From: Dimorphilus gyrociliatus
Taxonomy: Eukaryota > Annelida > Polychaeta > Dinophilidae
DNA length: 40,780 nucleotides
Assembly (NCBI GenBank): GCA_904063045.1
Contig: CAJFCJ010000104.1
Location: forward strand, 1-40,780
Reading direction: 5' to 3'
A model generated the notes under the pieces. The model had not been told where the DNA came from. It saw only the letters and a program-made list of their open reading frames with translations, and ran no database searches. Below, one piece after another: positions 1-10,197 of this stretch (within the stretch, counting starts at the first letter, position 1; each line of letters opens with the position of its first letter). The position numbers and the translations under genes were made by a program.

Positions 1-1610
1 CAGTTTGTGGATTAAAATTATAGAAGTTCAGTTTTCTGGTTTCATCATTTTCCCCCATATTGTAGGATGCTACTTTTGGAAAGATCAATTTTTCCTTTTG
101 TACATTTGCACCTGGTGGGATCTTGTAGTTAATGGAGTACATACACAAGATTGTTTCTTTTTGTTGTATTATGAATTGATATTGTGATGGAAAAGGAAGC
201 CTTAGCCAAATTACACATCTGGCTCGATTCTTATCAATAAAAGTAATATAATGTGTTTTCTCTGGACTATCTTTCATTGTCATCTTTTGATTTTTGTCAT
301 TATTAACTGTTTCACTCAAGATAAATAATTGAAGTGATAAATCACCATCAAAATTCTCATTAATACCAAAAATGATTTCATTGTTGGCCTTGTTTGTTTC
401 AATTGCGTGTCTAGGATGAGAAAGGATTGACAAACCAATATTGAAGAATGCTACATTCATTTTGGCTGCATCACGAAATTCTTGCATTGTAAGTGGACGA
501 GCTAGCAACTGATTTTTAGGATTGTCAGGAAAAAATCGAAAAATGAATTGTTCCGGATTGGACATAAAGTAGGTCTCCGTATACTTATAGATAATTTCAT
601 TCTGGGAACATTTACTTTCACAGGTACTATTTAATAGAGTCCATCCATCCAGTTTAAGGTATCCATGGCACCACGCATAAAGTGGATGGCATATGTACCA
701 TTTATTAGAAACTTTAACAATACTCCATTTGCATTCAATCATTTGCAAACTGTCTGTTTTATTTGTTCCATCATTTTCAAGGTATTTATCAACTCCAGTT
801 ACTATATGACAAGAAATATTTGCTAGTCTGACAGAAGTACATTGTATTAAATCATATATTTGGAATATAATTTTTAAATTTAAAAACATTCTTACCTGCA
901 AAGTCTAGCAAAAAGTGAAATTATATTATGAGTTTCAAATAGATTTTTAATTTCATATCCAACTGTCTCAGGGGATGAATTATCAGTGTTGATCTCCTTC
1001 AATTTTGGTGAAGTTACCCAACGGAATATTATACGAAGTTTTTCCATATCATCTTTACATACTCCCATTAAATGCTGAACCAGCTGAGGTAATGAATTTT
1101 TCATAATCATTGGTGTTATTGTCTCTAAAGCAATTTTGTCCAATTCTTCGAAAGAATAGTTTTTAAGGACCTCTTCCTTTGTCAATGGAGAAGGGTATGG
1201 TTCATTTGTGTTTACCTATCATTGTATAGTTAAAAAAGTATTATAGGCCTATAATATTTGAAAAATCTTTTCACAAATTGAAAGTGAAAGTTAAAATAGG
1301 AATGAAATTTGAAGTTTTTGAAAAAAGAAAATAAGATGTGACAGAAAATGTCTATGAGGTTAGAGTCTTCCTTAGTTCAACCAACTCAACTTTAAAACAA
1401 TGACATGTCTACATTTTTTTCCAAATTCAAATTTAATATTAAAGTTCAACCCTACCTTTCAGTCTTTCCCAAGTAGAAACATTTTTTATCAGGTCTGAGT
1501 AAATATTATGATAATATATAGATTACCTCTTGTCCATGATATTTAGCCCATTCTCTATTTGCTATTCTCAATTTGATATCTGTTGGATAAGGAATTTCAG
1601 TAAAATCCAT
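1..1610 (-). CDS. Kyphoscoliosis-peptidase (KY)-like protein, three exons, 3' end beyond window
   Basis: Three minus-strand exons join in frame: 1610-1527 (from an ATG), 1215-896 and 827 to the window edge, with GT-AG introns of 311 and 68 nt. About 410 residues are visible. Exon 2 has the family pattern of an ALET-type segment, LVQHLMGVCKDD, EKLRIIFRWVTS and LFARLC. Exon 3 has VTGVDKYL, a KWSIVKVSNKWYICHP segment, then YFMSNPEQFIFRFFP and QLLARPLTMQEF, matching the KY/hillarin arrangement after the transglutaminase core. KY-family proteins are cytoskeletal transglutaminase-like proteins of muscle and other cells. The positions expected for the catalytic Cys, His and Asp do not hold those residues (see findings). 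There is no signal peptide. The family call is strong; enzymatic activity is doubtful. Confidence 0.8.
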
Positions 1611-2390
1611 TTTCCTCTCGATAATTCCCTCTTTCTTCTATGAAGACTGAAGACCAAATAAAAAATTGTGGTAAAAATATTTCTACATTCTCATCTAGTG
1701 CAAGCACTTTTTTCACCTGGAAAGAAATTGTAATTTTAAAATATTATGATTATTATGCAAATTTTAGGCCTTGTTGAGAATAGGCCTTATTGTAATTAAA
1801 ATAGACTGGTTAAGGCTTGCATTATAGGAGGGAAGTTGCTATTTAGGTGACTATATTGGGTTCTATAGATAGACTAAATTTGACCTTTTAAACTGAATTT
1901 GTGAACATTGTGACCTTTGAATACATATACAGTTCTGATCATTAGTCATTATTACACCTTGAAAAATATATATTTTTTTGATTTTTTCTCTTAGAAACAA
2001 AATGCAAAATATTAGTATATTTATAAATATCATTCTCGTCATTTAATAAAGAAATTGTATGCTTTTTGCTTTTAATCCACAAAATATGATTGTTTTAATG
2101 CAAATAGGTCTATTATGGAAAGGAGTAACCATTAGTTATATTCGGAAAATTTACCCTAAACATTGAGTACTGTCACTTTTAACCAGATTTTAAGGTCATT
2201 TATTTATACGCACATGTGTTATCTACTAGTTTACAAATTTAAAATAAAATGGTAAACATATTAGAAGCAACAAGAATTTCTACTTTAAACTCTCTTCAAG
2301 CACCTGAATGTTCATTAGAAAAGTGACAAAGATTTTTAAATGCAGCCCAACCACTGTTTAAAATAAAAGAAAGGAGTTTAAAGAGCTAAA
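1611..2390. other. Intergenic, no gene recognised
   Basis: AT-rich sequence upstream of the KY-like gene with stop codons in all frames. It presumably holds that gene's promoter and 5' leader; I could not place a TATA box or start site with any confidence. Confidence 0.5.
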
Positions 2391-2391
2391 A

Positions 2392-2550
2392 ACGGTAAAA
2401 GATACACCAAGAAGTGATAGACCAAAAAATCTGACACCAAAGATGGAAAGGCAAATTACAAGGGTTTGTAAAGCTAGCCATGAAGGGAGTGAAGAATGGA
2501 AGCAAGGTTTACGTGCTGCTACTCATTCTGCCTGCAGAGCAAGACAGTGA
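2392..2550 (+). pseudogene. Tc1-like transposase remnant (helix-turn-helix region)
   Basis: One frame encodes KDTPRSDRPKNLTPKMERQI followed by TRVCKAS, resembling the linker and second helix-turn-helix of Tc1-family transposases (the SGRPRK-T-...-R-I-R pattern). The frame ends at a TGA at 2548-2550. No DDE catalytic segment follows; the downstream 200 nt has only short open stretches in changing frames. This is a short decayed fragment rather than an active gene. Confidence 0.4.
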
Positions 2551-2934
2551 AGCTCAAAATAACAGGTCTCGAGGCTAAATCTACCAAGCTGGAGCTGAAA
2601 GAGAGCTCTCATTGATCCTATGAGACAATTTCAGGACATTTATATCCATAGCCAAGGATACACAAACTAACTAAAGGTTTACAGCTCCAAAAGAACTCTG
2701 CCAAGGAGAGTATGGGAGGCAGTTGCAAAGGCAACAAAATAACTGGCAAAGTCATACCTCCACAACCACAGGAGCGAAAAAATGGCAGCCGTTATGAGCA
2801 ATGGTGGAAAAGGTGATAAACGACAAACCAGTACAGCAACCTCTGGACCTCAAGTTTCTCCACAAAATATTAACCTTCAGAATAAATTCAGTTTTAAATA
2901 ATACGAATGTATTCAAGAAACACCAGAGAGACAG

Positions 2935-3120
2935 AAAACGTCCACAAATCACTGCTTTTGCCCTAACCATAACCCAGCCCTTGGCTGTACCTAGCCTTTT
3001 CCATAATCCCTAACCCTTATATGAGTTCCCCTTAAGCAGTAATCAGTTGCTATCTTCCTCCTCTATAGCTCTTTTCAATCCAAAATCTAGCCTTGAAAAT
3101 TCTCATTTTCTTATTGACAC
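2935..3120. repeat. Dispersed repeat A, left copy
   Basis: This stretch (GAAAACGTCCACAAATCACT and onward, with CCCTAACCATAACCCAGCCC and a CCAAAATCTAGCC tail) aligns in the same orientation with 34383-34580. The two copies differ by scattered substitutions and small indels, so they are old. No coding potential is convincing in either; the short open frames across it do not resemble a known family. Confidence 0.65.
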
Positions 3121-3130
3121 CCGAGTAATA

Positions 3131-4030
3131 TTTTGGTTGTTGATGCCTTCTCCAAATATCTTTATGAGTAGTCAAGAGACTTAAAAATGACTCATCATTT
3201 CATTTCAACAAGTATAATTCCACCTGGGTATGGTTTCACCCTCAATGGGTACGATTTCACCCAAGTATGGTTTTCAATGTTCTTTGCTCCTTTAACAATT
3301 GCATTGTGGCTCCATCTATTATTGTCAAAGAATTTATTTCTTACGAAATGGAACTCTTTTAAAGTTCAATCATTCTAATGACAGGCTAAACTCAAGATGT
3401 AAGTGGATAAGTGGAATCCTGGCAGAAGTTCTTTCAAGTCATACAATGTGAAGAGAAAATGTAGACTAGAGATTAACAAGAGATTATTTATGTGAAAGGC
3501 AGCTTTTGTTCATGGGGTAACGAAAAAAGAAAGTTTTCCAGCTATGTTTTTTGTCAATATGAATGAATGTGAGCCATTTTTTTAAAAAGGCAAGGTCACA
3601 ATATTGTCAAATAGCTTGACCTGACATCACTTTGAGACACAACATCAGGTCAAACCAAATATCATGATATGTTTGTGGCACAACAAAAAAGTGAGTAGAA
3701 TCAAATACCCAGATGAAAATCAAACACAAATATAGGCAAGATATTAAAGGGAATGATTGCCACAGATCAATTATATATATGTGAAAATTTAAAACTTAAG
3801 AATAAAGATTATTATCTAATTGATCAAAGTATGTTCTTTAGCAAAACATCCATTCAACTAATTGTCCATTTTTAGGTTAAGTCTAAAAATTTCATAAGCT
3901 TGTGTCAAATAATGATTGATATCAATTCTGCCACACATTGAATAGCTAGTTTTATTCTGAGTTTTGCCTATTAAAGTCTTAAAACTATTTCAAAAGGTCT
4001 ATTTCGGAAATATCAACATTCCTTTCTCTT
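3131..4030. other. Long non-coding stretch
   Basis: No ORF with recognisable protein character. An imperfect inverted motif (GACCTGACATCA and later CATCAGGTCAAAC) lies near 3620-3650. Nothing else is supported. Confidence 0.4.
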
Positions 4031-4035
4031 TTAAT

Positions 4036-4335
4036 CTAGTGTATTGTTGTAAAAATTCTATTTTTCAATTTATTTTTCATAATAAAATAATGATTGCTAT
4101 AAATTTCAAATTTAATATCTTCAATACATAATTTCTCTTGAAATGACATATTATAAGAATGAACAAATTTTACAGTTTCAAATATGTCTATTATACATTG
4201 CAAACATCTAAAATTCTTGTAAAATTCACAATTAATTTTCAATTCCTGATATTTTGTAAAATATTTTCGTATTTCAAAAAATTTTTCATCACTTAAATAT
4301 AAAAATTCTGTGACTTGAAAAAGAGAGAGAAACAT
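4036..4335 (-). CDS. Unrecognised ORF, 99 residues, uncertain
   Basis: An open frame with a Met start just downstream of a T/C-rich tract that could be a splice acceptor (TTTCTCTCTCTTTTTCAAG). The product is rich in Phe, Lys, Ile and Tyr with four Cys and no motif I recognise. It lies on the same strand as the GPCR-like pseudogene and could be an exon of a neighbouring gene, or a chance frame in AT-rich DNA. Confidence 0.2.
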   Translation of the reverse strand: MFLSLFQVTEFLYLSDEKFFEIRKYFTKYQELKINCEFYKNFRCLQCIIDIFETVKFVHSYNMSFQEKLCIEDIKFEIYSNHYFIMKNKLKNRIFTTIH

Positions 4336-4499
4336 AAGAAGAAATTAAAGAATATTTTTGATTTTCTAGAGTGTTGAAGTGAGTATTATATAGATATAAT
4401 TACATTTTTCATAAAGCTCATCAATAGCTTTCTCTATGAGCTTTTTTCTAAAAAAAAAAAATTTATCGATGGAAAAAAAAATTTTTTTTTATAAAAAAA

Positions 4500-5209
4500 A
4501 ACTTGTACTGTTTCAATTCCCTGTCATCATTTCTCTTTTCAATTGTTGCTAAAGTTGTTAGAATAGAGTAAATACATGGATTTACTAAAGAATTTAAAGG
4601 AATTATTTATAATGTTATGAAAATGTATAATGTATCGCTGAAATGAAGATTTATAAATAATGAAACAATTCCCAAAACTGTAAATGGAAGCCAAGTAGCA
4701 ACATTTGTAAAAATAATTAAAAATGCTTTTCCATACAATGTTTTACTAATGATACACTTTTTATTCTGAAATCTTTTAATTGATTTTTCAACTCTCTATA
4801 TAATATCTAAATATAATATTAATACAAGAATACAATTGAATAATGAATATATACTGAAAAGGAAAAATGAAAATATCCATCCAATCATTCTCTTACTTCT
4901 AATAAATATATTAAAGCAAACAGATGTTGATGAGTTTTCATGAAAAACCAATATTGGTAGAATTGTTAATACAAAAGCAAAAATAATATAACCAATTGTT
5001 ATAAAACATTTAAGATTAGTTTCAATATTTGCCAATAGGGGTTTATAAACGCATAAATGCCTTTTAAATGTTATTAATGTAACACCACCAATTGATAATA
5101 AAAGTGAAAATGTTAATAAAGAACCCAACGAATAGGAGAAGAATTTTTGAATTTGTTGAAATTTTTGAACAATATTAACCATTTGTATATATAATATTAG
5201 TAACATCAT
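4500..5209 (-). pseudogene. Rhodopsin-type GPCR fragment (TM3 to TM7) with in-frame stops
   Basis: Reading down the minus strand, one continuous frame gives a TM3-like segment ending LITFKRHLCVYKPL (a DRY-region equivalent), TM4 (ITIGYIIFAFVLTILPIL), TM5, a basic third loop, TM6 (KAFLIIFTNVATWLPFTVLG) and TM7 with LNSLVNPCIYSI, which holds the NPxxY motif. This layout resembles leucine-rich-repeat/relaxin-type receptors. Two in-frame stops break it: TAG at 4798-4796 in the third loop and TAA at 4609-4607 before TM7. The frame is otherwise kept, so this looks like a recently silenced gene or one with unrecognised introns. TM1 and TM2 are not visible. Confidence 0.55.
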
Positions 5210-5239
5210 TTCTTAATATTAAGCCATAGTTTGAATTAT

Positions 5240-5406
5240 TTATAAGTTTTATCTTCATCTTCATCACCAAGGCAAACTATCTTTAAATCACACATTTTAC
5301 CTTTTGGTATGCATTTTTCAGTACATTCAAATTGAGTTCTATTATTGCACTCTTTAAAAAAATCATGCTTAATAAAGTCATTTAATTTAGTTATGTAACT
5401 TTCATG
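5240..5406 (-). pseudogene. LDLa-like module upstream of the GPCR fragment
   Basis: The minus strand encodes FECTEKCIPKGKMCDLKIVC followed by LGDEDED, matching the second half of an LDL-receptor class A module: Cys-rich, CIP, CD, then an acidic calcium-binding-like run. It ends at a stop 15 residues later. Its position just 5' of TM3 suggests it was the ectodomain of the adjacent receptor, as in RXFP-type or other LDLa-bearing GPCRs. No leucine-rich repeats or TM1-2 are visible between the two pieces. Confidence 0.45.
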
Positions 5407-6258
5407 GCGAAGAGAACAAATTGCTATCCTGGGTTTCTTATAATAGCAGTAGTAAAATTTTTTGGTTTATTGGAAGGAAGCAATGCCTGTTTAAATTACA
5501 ACTCGAGCAGAGAGATTATTCAAACTTTACAAAAGACTGATCGTGTTCATCATGTTTATATGAAATATTTACATCAATTATCTTTTCTCTCTTGCCGAGG
5601 GTATAAATTCCAAAAGGCATTATTAACAGCAGCAATACCAGCAGCAATGTCAGCAGCAAACTTTATAAAAAATTATTTGAGAGATGTTTAAAGATCTCTA
5701 TAAGGAAACAAAATAGTGGAAGGATCAATAAACTACCGACCACTATTGAAGTGATAAACTGCGGAATTAAATGATTTATACTATTATCCACCTTTTGATA
5801 CCCCAAGCCTGTCAATAATCAATTTGGTGTTGATCCAACTGATGGTTTTTCATTCACTTGATAAAGGGTTAAACAATTTAAAGAAGATGAGAAGTAGATT
5901 TACTGCAATCCAGGTTCTTTTCACTATTTTGAGAGTTTGAATTTGTGGTATTGAAGACACAAGGAAAAACTTTGGCTAGAAAGTACTAATTTAGATAGTA
6001 ATTATTACACAAATAACCATTACTCTACCCCTGTTAAAATTCTTATTCATTCTAAAATCTTGTTTCTATCATTTGTCCTTGTCCTTAAGTAATCAGGTAA
6101 TTTTAAGACAACGGACACAATTTTAATTTGATTAAATCTTATAAGTTTTGTTATTTGGACAAGACAACATCTGTTTGAATAGGTATAGTGGAATACTGTA
6201 TAAGGTAATCAATAAAATTAAACCGGAACTGTAGGGTTTAACAAGCTGAATATTAAAA
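5407..6258. other. Non-coding interval left of the inverted arm
   Basis: A 95-codon plus-strand frame at 5404-5691 and a Leu-rich minus-strand frame overlap here, but neither has family resemblance. The minus-strand one (a hydrophobic run then IYTLGKREKII) could be a decayed leader of the LDLa/GPCR gene; it lacks a Met. From 5700 to 6258 no gene is seen. Confidence 0.35.
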
Positions 6259-7122
6259 TTTTCTATCGCATCCATTTCCCATACATTTACAATATATTGT
6301 ACTGCTCTTGCTGGCAAAATCTATGCGTTTGCAAGTTATAACAATACTGGTTCTACTCGAACCTTTAAACAAATGTTTAAATTAAAATGGTTTATTCGCA
6401 ATAATAATACTTATGCAAGTAACAATATGAGAGTTCGATAGCAGAGTAGATAGTTCATAATAGCAGGTTGCCAAATTACCAAACTGTCTTCCAATGTTGA
6501 GGAGTAGATGGATGGTTCCAGTGGAGGTTGTTTCCAGGTTATCTTCCCAGTTCCTTGGATCCAGATGCAGAATGAGAATAGTGAGGATATATATCCTTTG
6601 AGGTTTGCCTCTGACATCCAATCATCACTTTACAGTTGTTTAGTAAGAGGATGTTACAAGGTTGAACATTTAGGAAGGTTAATTGAATTATAACTTGGCC
6701 AAACCTTTATTGGTAATTAAAGATGAGCCTTCAAGCTGACTAATCAGACTTATGTTTGGCCAATGTTTTAAGATGTACATGTATAAGTTGCATAAAATAA
6801 TAGAGTTCAAGCATGTAAAATATAACCAAAGTTGTACAACTTCCCCCCTTCTTTGTGAAGATGAGTCCCTTCATCTTGATTTAATCTATTCCCAAAGATG
6901 AATTAAATTTTTTGTGAAAGTATAACAAAGCCAATAAATAAAAGGAAAACCCTAGACCAAAACATCCCAAAGACTTCTTTTTGAACTAAACATGAATGAA
7001 ATACCAAAAGAGTTTTTACTGAGAGATATTAAAGGAAAAAACCATAGAAATATAGTTTTCAGTACAAAGTATCAAGTATGGTATATTGATGAAACATTGA
7101 AAGTTGATAAACTCCATTCTAC
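6259..7122 (+). repeat. Inverted arm, left copy (864 bp) flanking the gene array
   Basis: From TTTTCTATCGCATCCATTTC to AAACTCCATTCTAC this sequence is the near-identical reverse complement of 33525-34387. Differences are single substitutions and small indels. Homology stops sharply on both sides. The arm contains the first part of a MULE transposase pointing toward the array. No target-site duplication is visible outside the arms. Confidence 0.85.
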
Positions 7123-7143
7123 TTTTTTTAATCTTATCTCATG
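6992..7143 (+). pseudogene. MULE transposase N-terminal fragment inside the left arm
   Basis: The frame starts MNEIPKEFLLRDIKGKNHRN and continues to QVWYIDETLKVDKL. In MULE transposases the segment W-F-V-D-G-T-F-K carries the first catalytic Asp of the DDE triad, and this frame has the matching Asp in WYIDETLK. It runs out at a TGA just past the arm boundary, so only the first about 45 residues of the domain survive. Confidence 0.6.
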
Positions 7144-7464
7144 AACCAAAAAAATGTACTTCTAAACAAAATCCCAAACTATTTATTTCTAAAAGAAAAT
7201 GATAAAACTGATATTTGAAATCATATTGTTGACTTGAACTTACCAAGGAGAATTTAAGAGATAGATATTAATTCAATGAAACACTTTCTGCATAGAAACC
7301 TGAATATTTAGTACAGATGCCTTTTATCCAGGATTCTCAGACATTTTGTCCCTGTGCATTTCACCCCTAAATGGGATATTTTGCCCCCTTTTCCTGGACA
7401 TTTCTTCACTTTTGTCTGGATATTTTGTTTATTTGAATATTAGTTTCCTCTTACTTTTTTGAAT

Positions 7465-7664
7465 ATATCTGTTTTGTTAAAATAATTTTGACTGCAATTT
7501 TTAAAACAAAAACCATTGATAGAAAACAGTTTGTAGAATGGAGGTTTAACCACTTTCAATGTTCCATCAACAAACCATACTTGGCACTTTGTACTCTAAA
7601 CTATATTTCTATGGTTTTTTCCTTTAATATCTCTCAGTAAAAATTCTTTTGGTATTTCATTCAT
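7465..7664 (-). pseudogene. Second MULE transposase N-terminal fragment, opposite orientation
   Basis: Positions 7533-7764 are an imperfect inverted copy of 6895-7122. On the minus strand the frame MNEIPKEFLLRDIKGKNHRN continues, after an in-frame TAG, to VWFVDGTLKVVKPPFYKLFS then INGF. This matches the MULE consensus around the first catalytic Asp (WFVDGT, then PF-x-x-LFSI-x-GF) better than the arm copies do, and it identifies the family. It is non-functional because of the stop and truncation. Confidence 0.65.
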
Positions 7665-7812
7665 GTTTAGTTCAAAAAGAATCATCAGGATGTTTTGGTC
7701 TATGGTTTTCCTTTTATCTGTTGGCTTTGTTATACTTTCGCTCAAAGTTTAACTCATCTTTAGGGAATAAAACATCAGTCTAAACAAATGTTCAAAAGTA
7801 TAAATATGAAGC

Positions 7813-8120
7813 ACTAAATGATTAATACTTCTTTCATTCTTCATATTGTTATGCTAATCTCTAAATCTCTAAAACATAACTTTTACCTTAGAGGTAAAAT
7901 TGAATACGCATTCCTTTTGCATTAATCATTTAGTACAGTTACAAGGTAAAAGTTTTTATAATTGTGCAATCGAGGGGTTTTTGTTAAGTTTAGTTATGAA
8001 TTCCGTATACATATAATGGTGGAAGTTTAGAAAAAGTGTTATATCATAGAAATTATAATGGTGGAAGTTTAGAAAGACATTTATTTAGTAGAAATAGAGC
8101 CTAGAACTTTAAAAAGGCTT
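7813..8120 (+). repeat. Transposon-like head of the unit: hairpin and 42-nt repeats
   Basis: The first about 150 nt contain the small palindrome TTTTACCTTAGAGGTAAAA and two copies of an ATTAATCATTTAGT-type box in opposite orientations. From 8013 a 42-nt period repeats (ATAATGGTGGAAGTTTAGAA at 8013 and 8055, and a degenerate third). Its plus frame reads NGGSLEKVLYHRNY then NGGSLERHLFSRNR before a stop. The same repeat lies downstream of the MULE C-terminal half at 37100-37225. Equivalent segments open units 2 to 4 and the partial fifth unit. Confidence 0.7.
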
Positions 8121-8350
8121 TTATTTTGTAGGAAACATATTCCTTGACCAAAATTATCCCATTTACAGTTATCCAGAACTACATTAATTACTTGATGTAA
8201 ATGGTGATTTATTAATGGACAATTATCTGAAAAAACCTCCTGAATTTTTCATATATTTAAAAAACTTTTATATTGATCTTTTATATTCAGATATTCTAAC
8301 AATTTTTCTGGACTGTAAACCAGATAATTGTACAAAAGTCATAGTGTAAT
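8121..8350. pseudogene. Chimeric receptor fragments joined head to head
   Basis: Positions 8121-8275 are the reverse complement of sequence like 39170-39275 in the mosaic receptor gene (CCCATTTACAGTTATCCAGA and CTCCTGAATTTTTCA). From 8276 the plus strand instead resembles 38240-38370 of the same gene, encoding SDILTIFLDCKPDNCTKVIV then a stop. Two parts of one receptor gene have been fused in opposite orientations at TATATTGATC. The partial fifth unit lacks this junction and continues collinearly with the receptor. Confidence 0.6.
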
Positions 8351-8419
8351 ATAAAATCAGTATAAATTATAATTTTCAGATTCTCTTTACAAAAAAAAAT
8401 ATTTTAGTTTCAGAATCTT

Positions 8420-8575
8420 AAAGTCTACAACTTTCATTAGTGGAATATCCAAAGTTTGTTCTGTACAGAAGTCTGTTTTAATAGTTGTAGTTTTTAGTTT
8501 CATAACTTTCAACTGATTTTGAATTATTTCTTCATCATCATCATATAAATTATCATCCAAACAATCATCTAATTA
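8420..8575 (-). other. Orphan acidic ORF fragment, repeated in each unit
   Basis: The minus strand is open for about 50 codons: LDDCLDDNLYDDDEEIIQNQ then a Lys/Thr-rich stretch ending MKVVDFKILK. It has no Met at the beginning and no family resemblance that I recognise. Its 3' part aligns with minus-strand sequence near 38370 and 34960, so it could be the remnant of an exon of an unidentified neighbouring gene. The interval 8580-9029 holds nothing I can support. Confidence 0.25.
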
Positions 8576-9029
8576 TTGAGTTTTAGTTCTAAATTAGCAA
8601 GTTTAAACAACCAGTTAACAGTTAAAACTGAACTGCCAAACTAGGGAAATGCATTTCCTTTTATACATTTACCAAAACTTGGGTTCACTTGGTCAAAAGA
8701 TTATGAAGTTGAAATGTAACAGTCTCACAATGCACATATAACAAAGACATGAAAAACTATTGCATCACTTCTGGCTAACATGTGTCACTGCAAAAACAAG
8801 CCTGCCTCTTTGGCATCTGTTTTTGAATAAGATGTAACAAGTTTGACATGCATTTTTTCTATATTGTTTGTTCCATTGTTAATTCTATAATGCAACATCT
8901 GTTTTTGGTCAAAGAATTATACTTTATGCGAACTAAAAGCCTTTTTAGAATTCAAAGCATCTAATTCCACTAAATAAGGTCTTTCTTTGGTTTGGGTTAT
9001 TAATTCCATCAAAAAGTGGTTTTTTTCTA

Positions 9030-9543
9030 ATGTTTCACTATTCTAATTCCTTTAAAATAAGATCTATCAAAAGTCTTTATATTATAATTCCAAAGTGCAC
9101 AAAATGTAAAATTGAATACAATTCAATGGGACATATTTTGAGTACAGTTCATTTTCCATTTCATAATTTAAAATTTTGTGTAAATACTACTTGTAAAACT
9201 GGAGAATATCTATGTAAAAAGGATGATTATTGTATATCAATTGAATTAGTTTGTGATGGAATTGTTCATTGTACTCTTGCAGATGATGAACAAAATTGTG
9301 GTATATATTTCCCCTAACTAGAATTTTAAAATTTGAAAAAATTTATCTTTATTGTTAATTCAACAGATAGATTATTTTGAACCAAAGGGATATTTTAAGT
9401 GTAGAAATGATCAATCATACATCACTCTGGATAAAGTATTTGATGGAATTGTTAATTGTAGGGAAGGAAGTGATGAACTAAATTGCAAACTATACTTTAA
9501 ATGTCCATCCATACGCAAATATGGAAGATTTCTTAGAATCTAG
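9030..9543 (+). CDS. Two-LDLa receptor fragment, unit 1
   Basis: Exons 9030-9300 and 9371-9543 join across a 70-nt GT-AG intron to give 147 residues. LDLa-1 has all six Cys (residues 55, 62, 68, 75, 81, 90) with VCDGIVHC and the acidic ADDEQNC end typical of calcium binding. LDLa-2 keeps Cys 101, 120 and 129 with GSDELNC, but Tyr107 and Phe114 occupy Cys positions, so it is degenerate. There is no signal peptide or membrane segment. The stop codon lies inside the antisense relic of Dispatched exon 1, so the reading frame was cut by a rearrangement. It is probably an internal piece of a mosaic receptor like the gene at 37859, and may not be expressed alone. Confidence 0.55.
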
Positions 9544-9635
9544 AGCTTCATACTATTATTCTCTATCTTATTAGTCTCTTCAACATGAAATGAGTCAAGT
9601 TGTTCATCATCTAAAGTGGGATTAATTTGTCCCTT
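9529..9635 (-). pseudogene. Relic of Dispatched-like exon 1, unit 1
   Basis: The minus strand encodes INPTLDDEQLDSFHVEETNK then IENNS, nearly identical to residues 5-29 of exon 1 of the adjacent transporter gene. It lies about 560 nt beyond that gene's stop codon in the same orientation, without exon 2 or a start codon. It marks an earlier duplication whose remaining copy was replaced by receptor sequence. Confidence 0.85.
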
Positions 9636-10197
9636 CAATCAAATTCCCAAATTATAACACACTTGATAAGATTCAATAAATTATAACCACCTAATAATAC
9701 TTGAAACGGGGTTATAAAATTAATTTATCCTTAATGTCATGGTTAAAAGCATGTTATACAATTTGAGTTTCAGTCAAAACTCTCCTACTTGGACCTCAAA
9801 TTATTAAATTGGATTCTCAGTCACAAAAGCTTTGTCTCATATAGCTTCTAGAAAATATTGTCTAGATGAGAAATCAGTCGAATGGTCTTTATGTTTAGAA
9901 TTAGGATTTTGAAATAAATGAAGATTGCACTTTCAAACTTGAACTATTGAACAATGTGACATTACATGTTCTGAATGCAGAAAGAGATGTATTCTTTCAC
10001 AAGATGAAATTTACAGTAATAGGTGTCTAAAAGTTAAGAGGATAATTTGAAAGACTTCACAATGCTTTCATCACACACAGTGCAAAAGAAAGGTGATAAG
10101 TATCATAGCTTTTAAAAATTTTTCTAAACTTCAGGTATAAAAGAATTCGAAATAAAATTAGAAAATATCTTTTGGTATGAGGAACTGATAACTTTTT
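9636..10197. other. 3' flank of the transporter gene; Cys-rich decayed frame
   Basis: No intact gene. Near 9950-10090 the plus strand has short frames with clustered Cys and His (QCDITCSECRKRC, then SQCFHHTQC) interrupted by stops; this could be a ruined zinc-binding or receptor exon, but no family is recognisable. The same segment recurs in units 2-4. Confidence 0.35.

Noticed and set aside
3187-3378. 63-codon frame with hydrophobic C-terminal part
   Set aside because: Isolated, low-complexity and with no splice or promoter context; not distinguishable from chance.
4440-4510. Poly-A/T-rich tract as a retroposon tail
   Set aside because: Mixed A and T runs without a target duplication or an upstream retroposed sequence.
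5404-5691. 95-codon plus-strand ORF
   Set aside because: No family resemblance, and it overlaps a hydrophobic minus-strand frame near the GPCR pseudogene; likely a chance frame.
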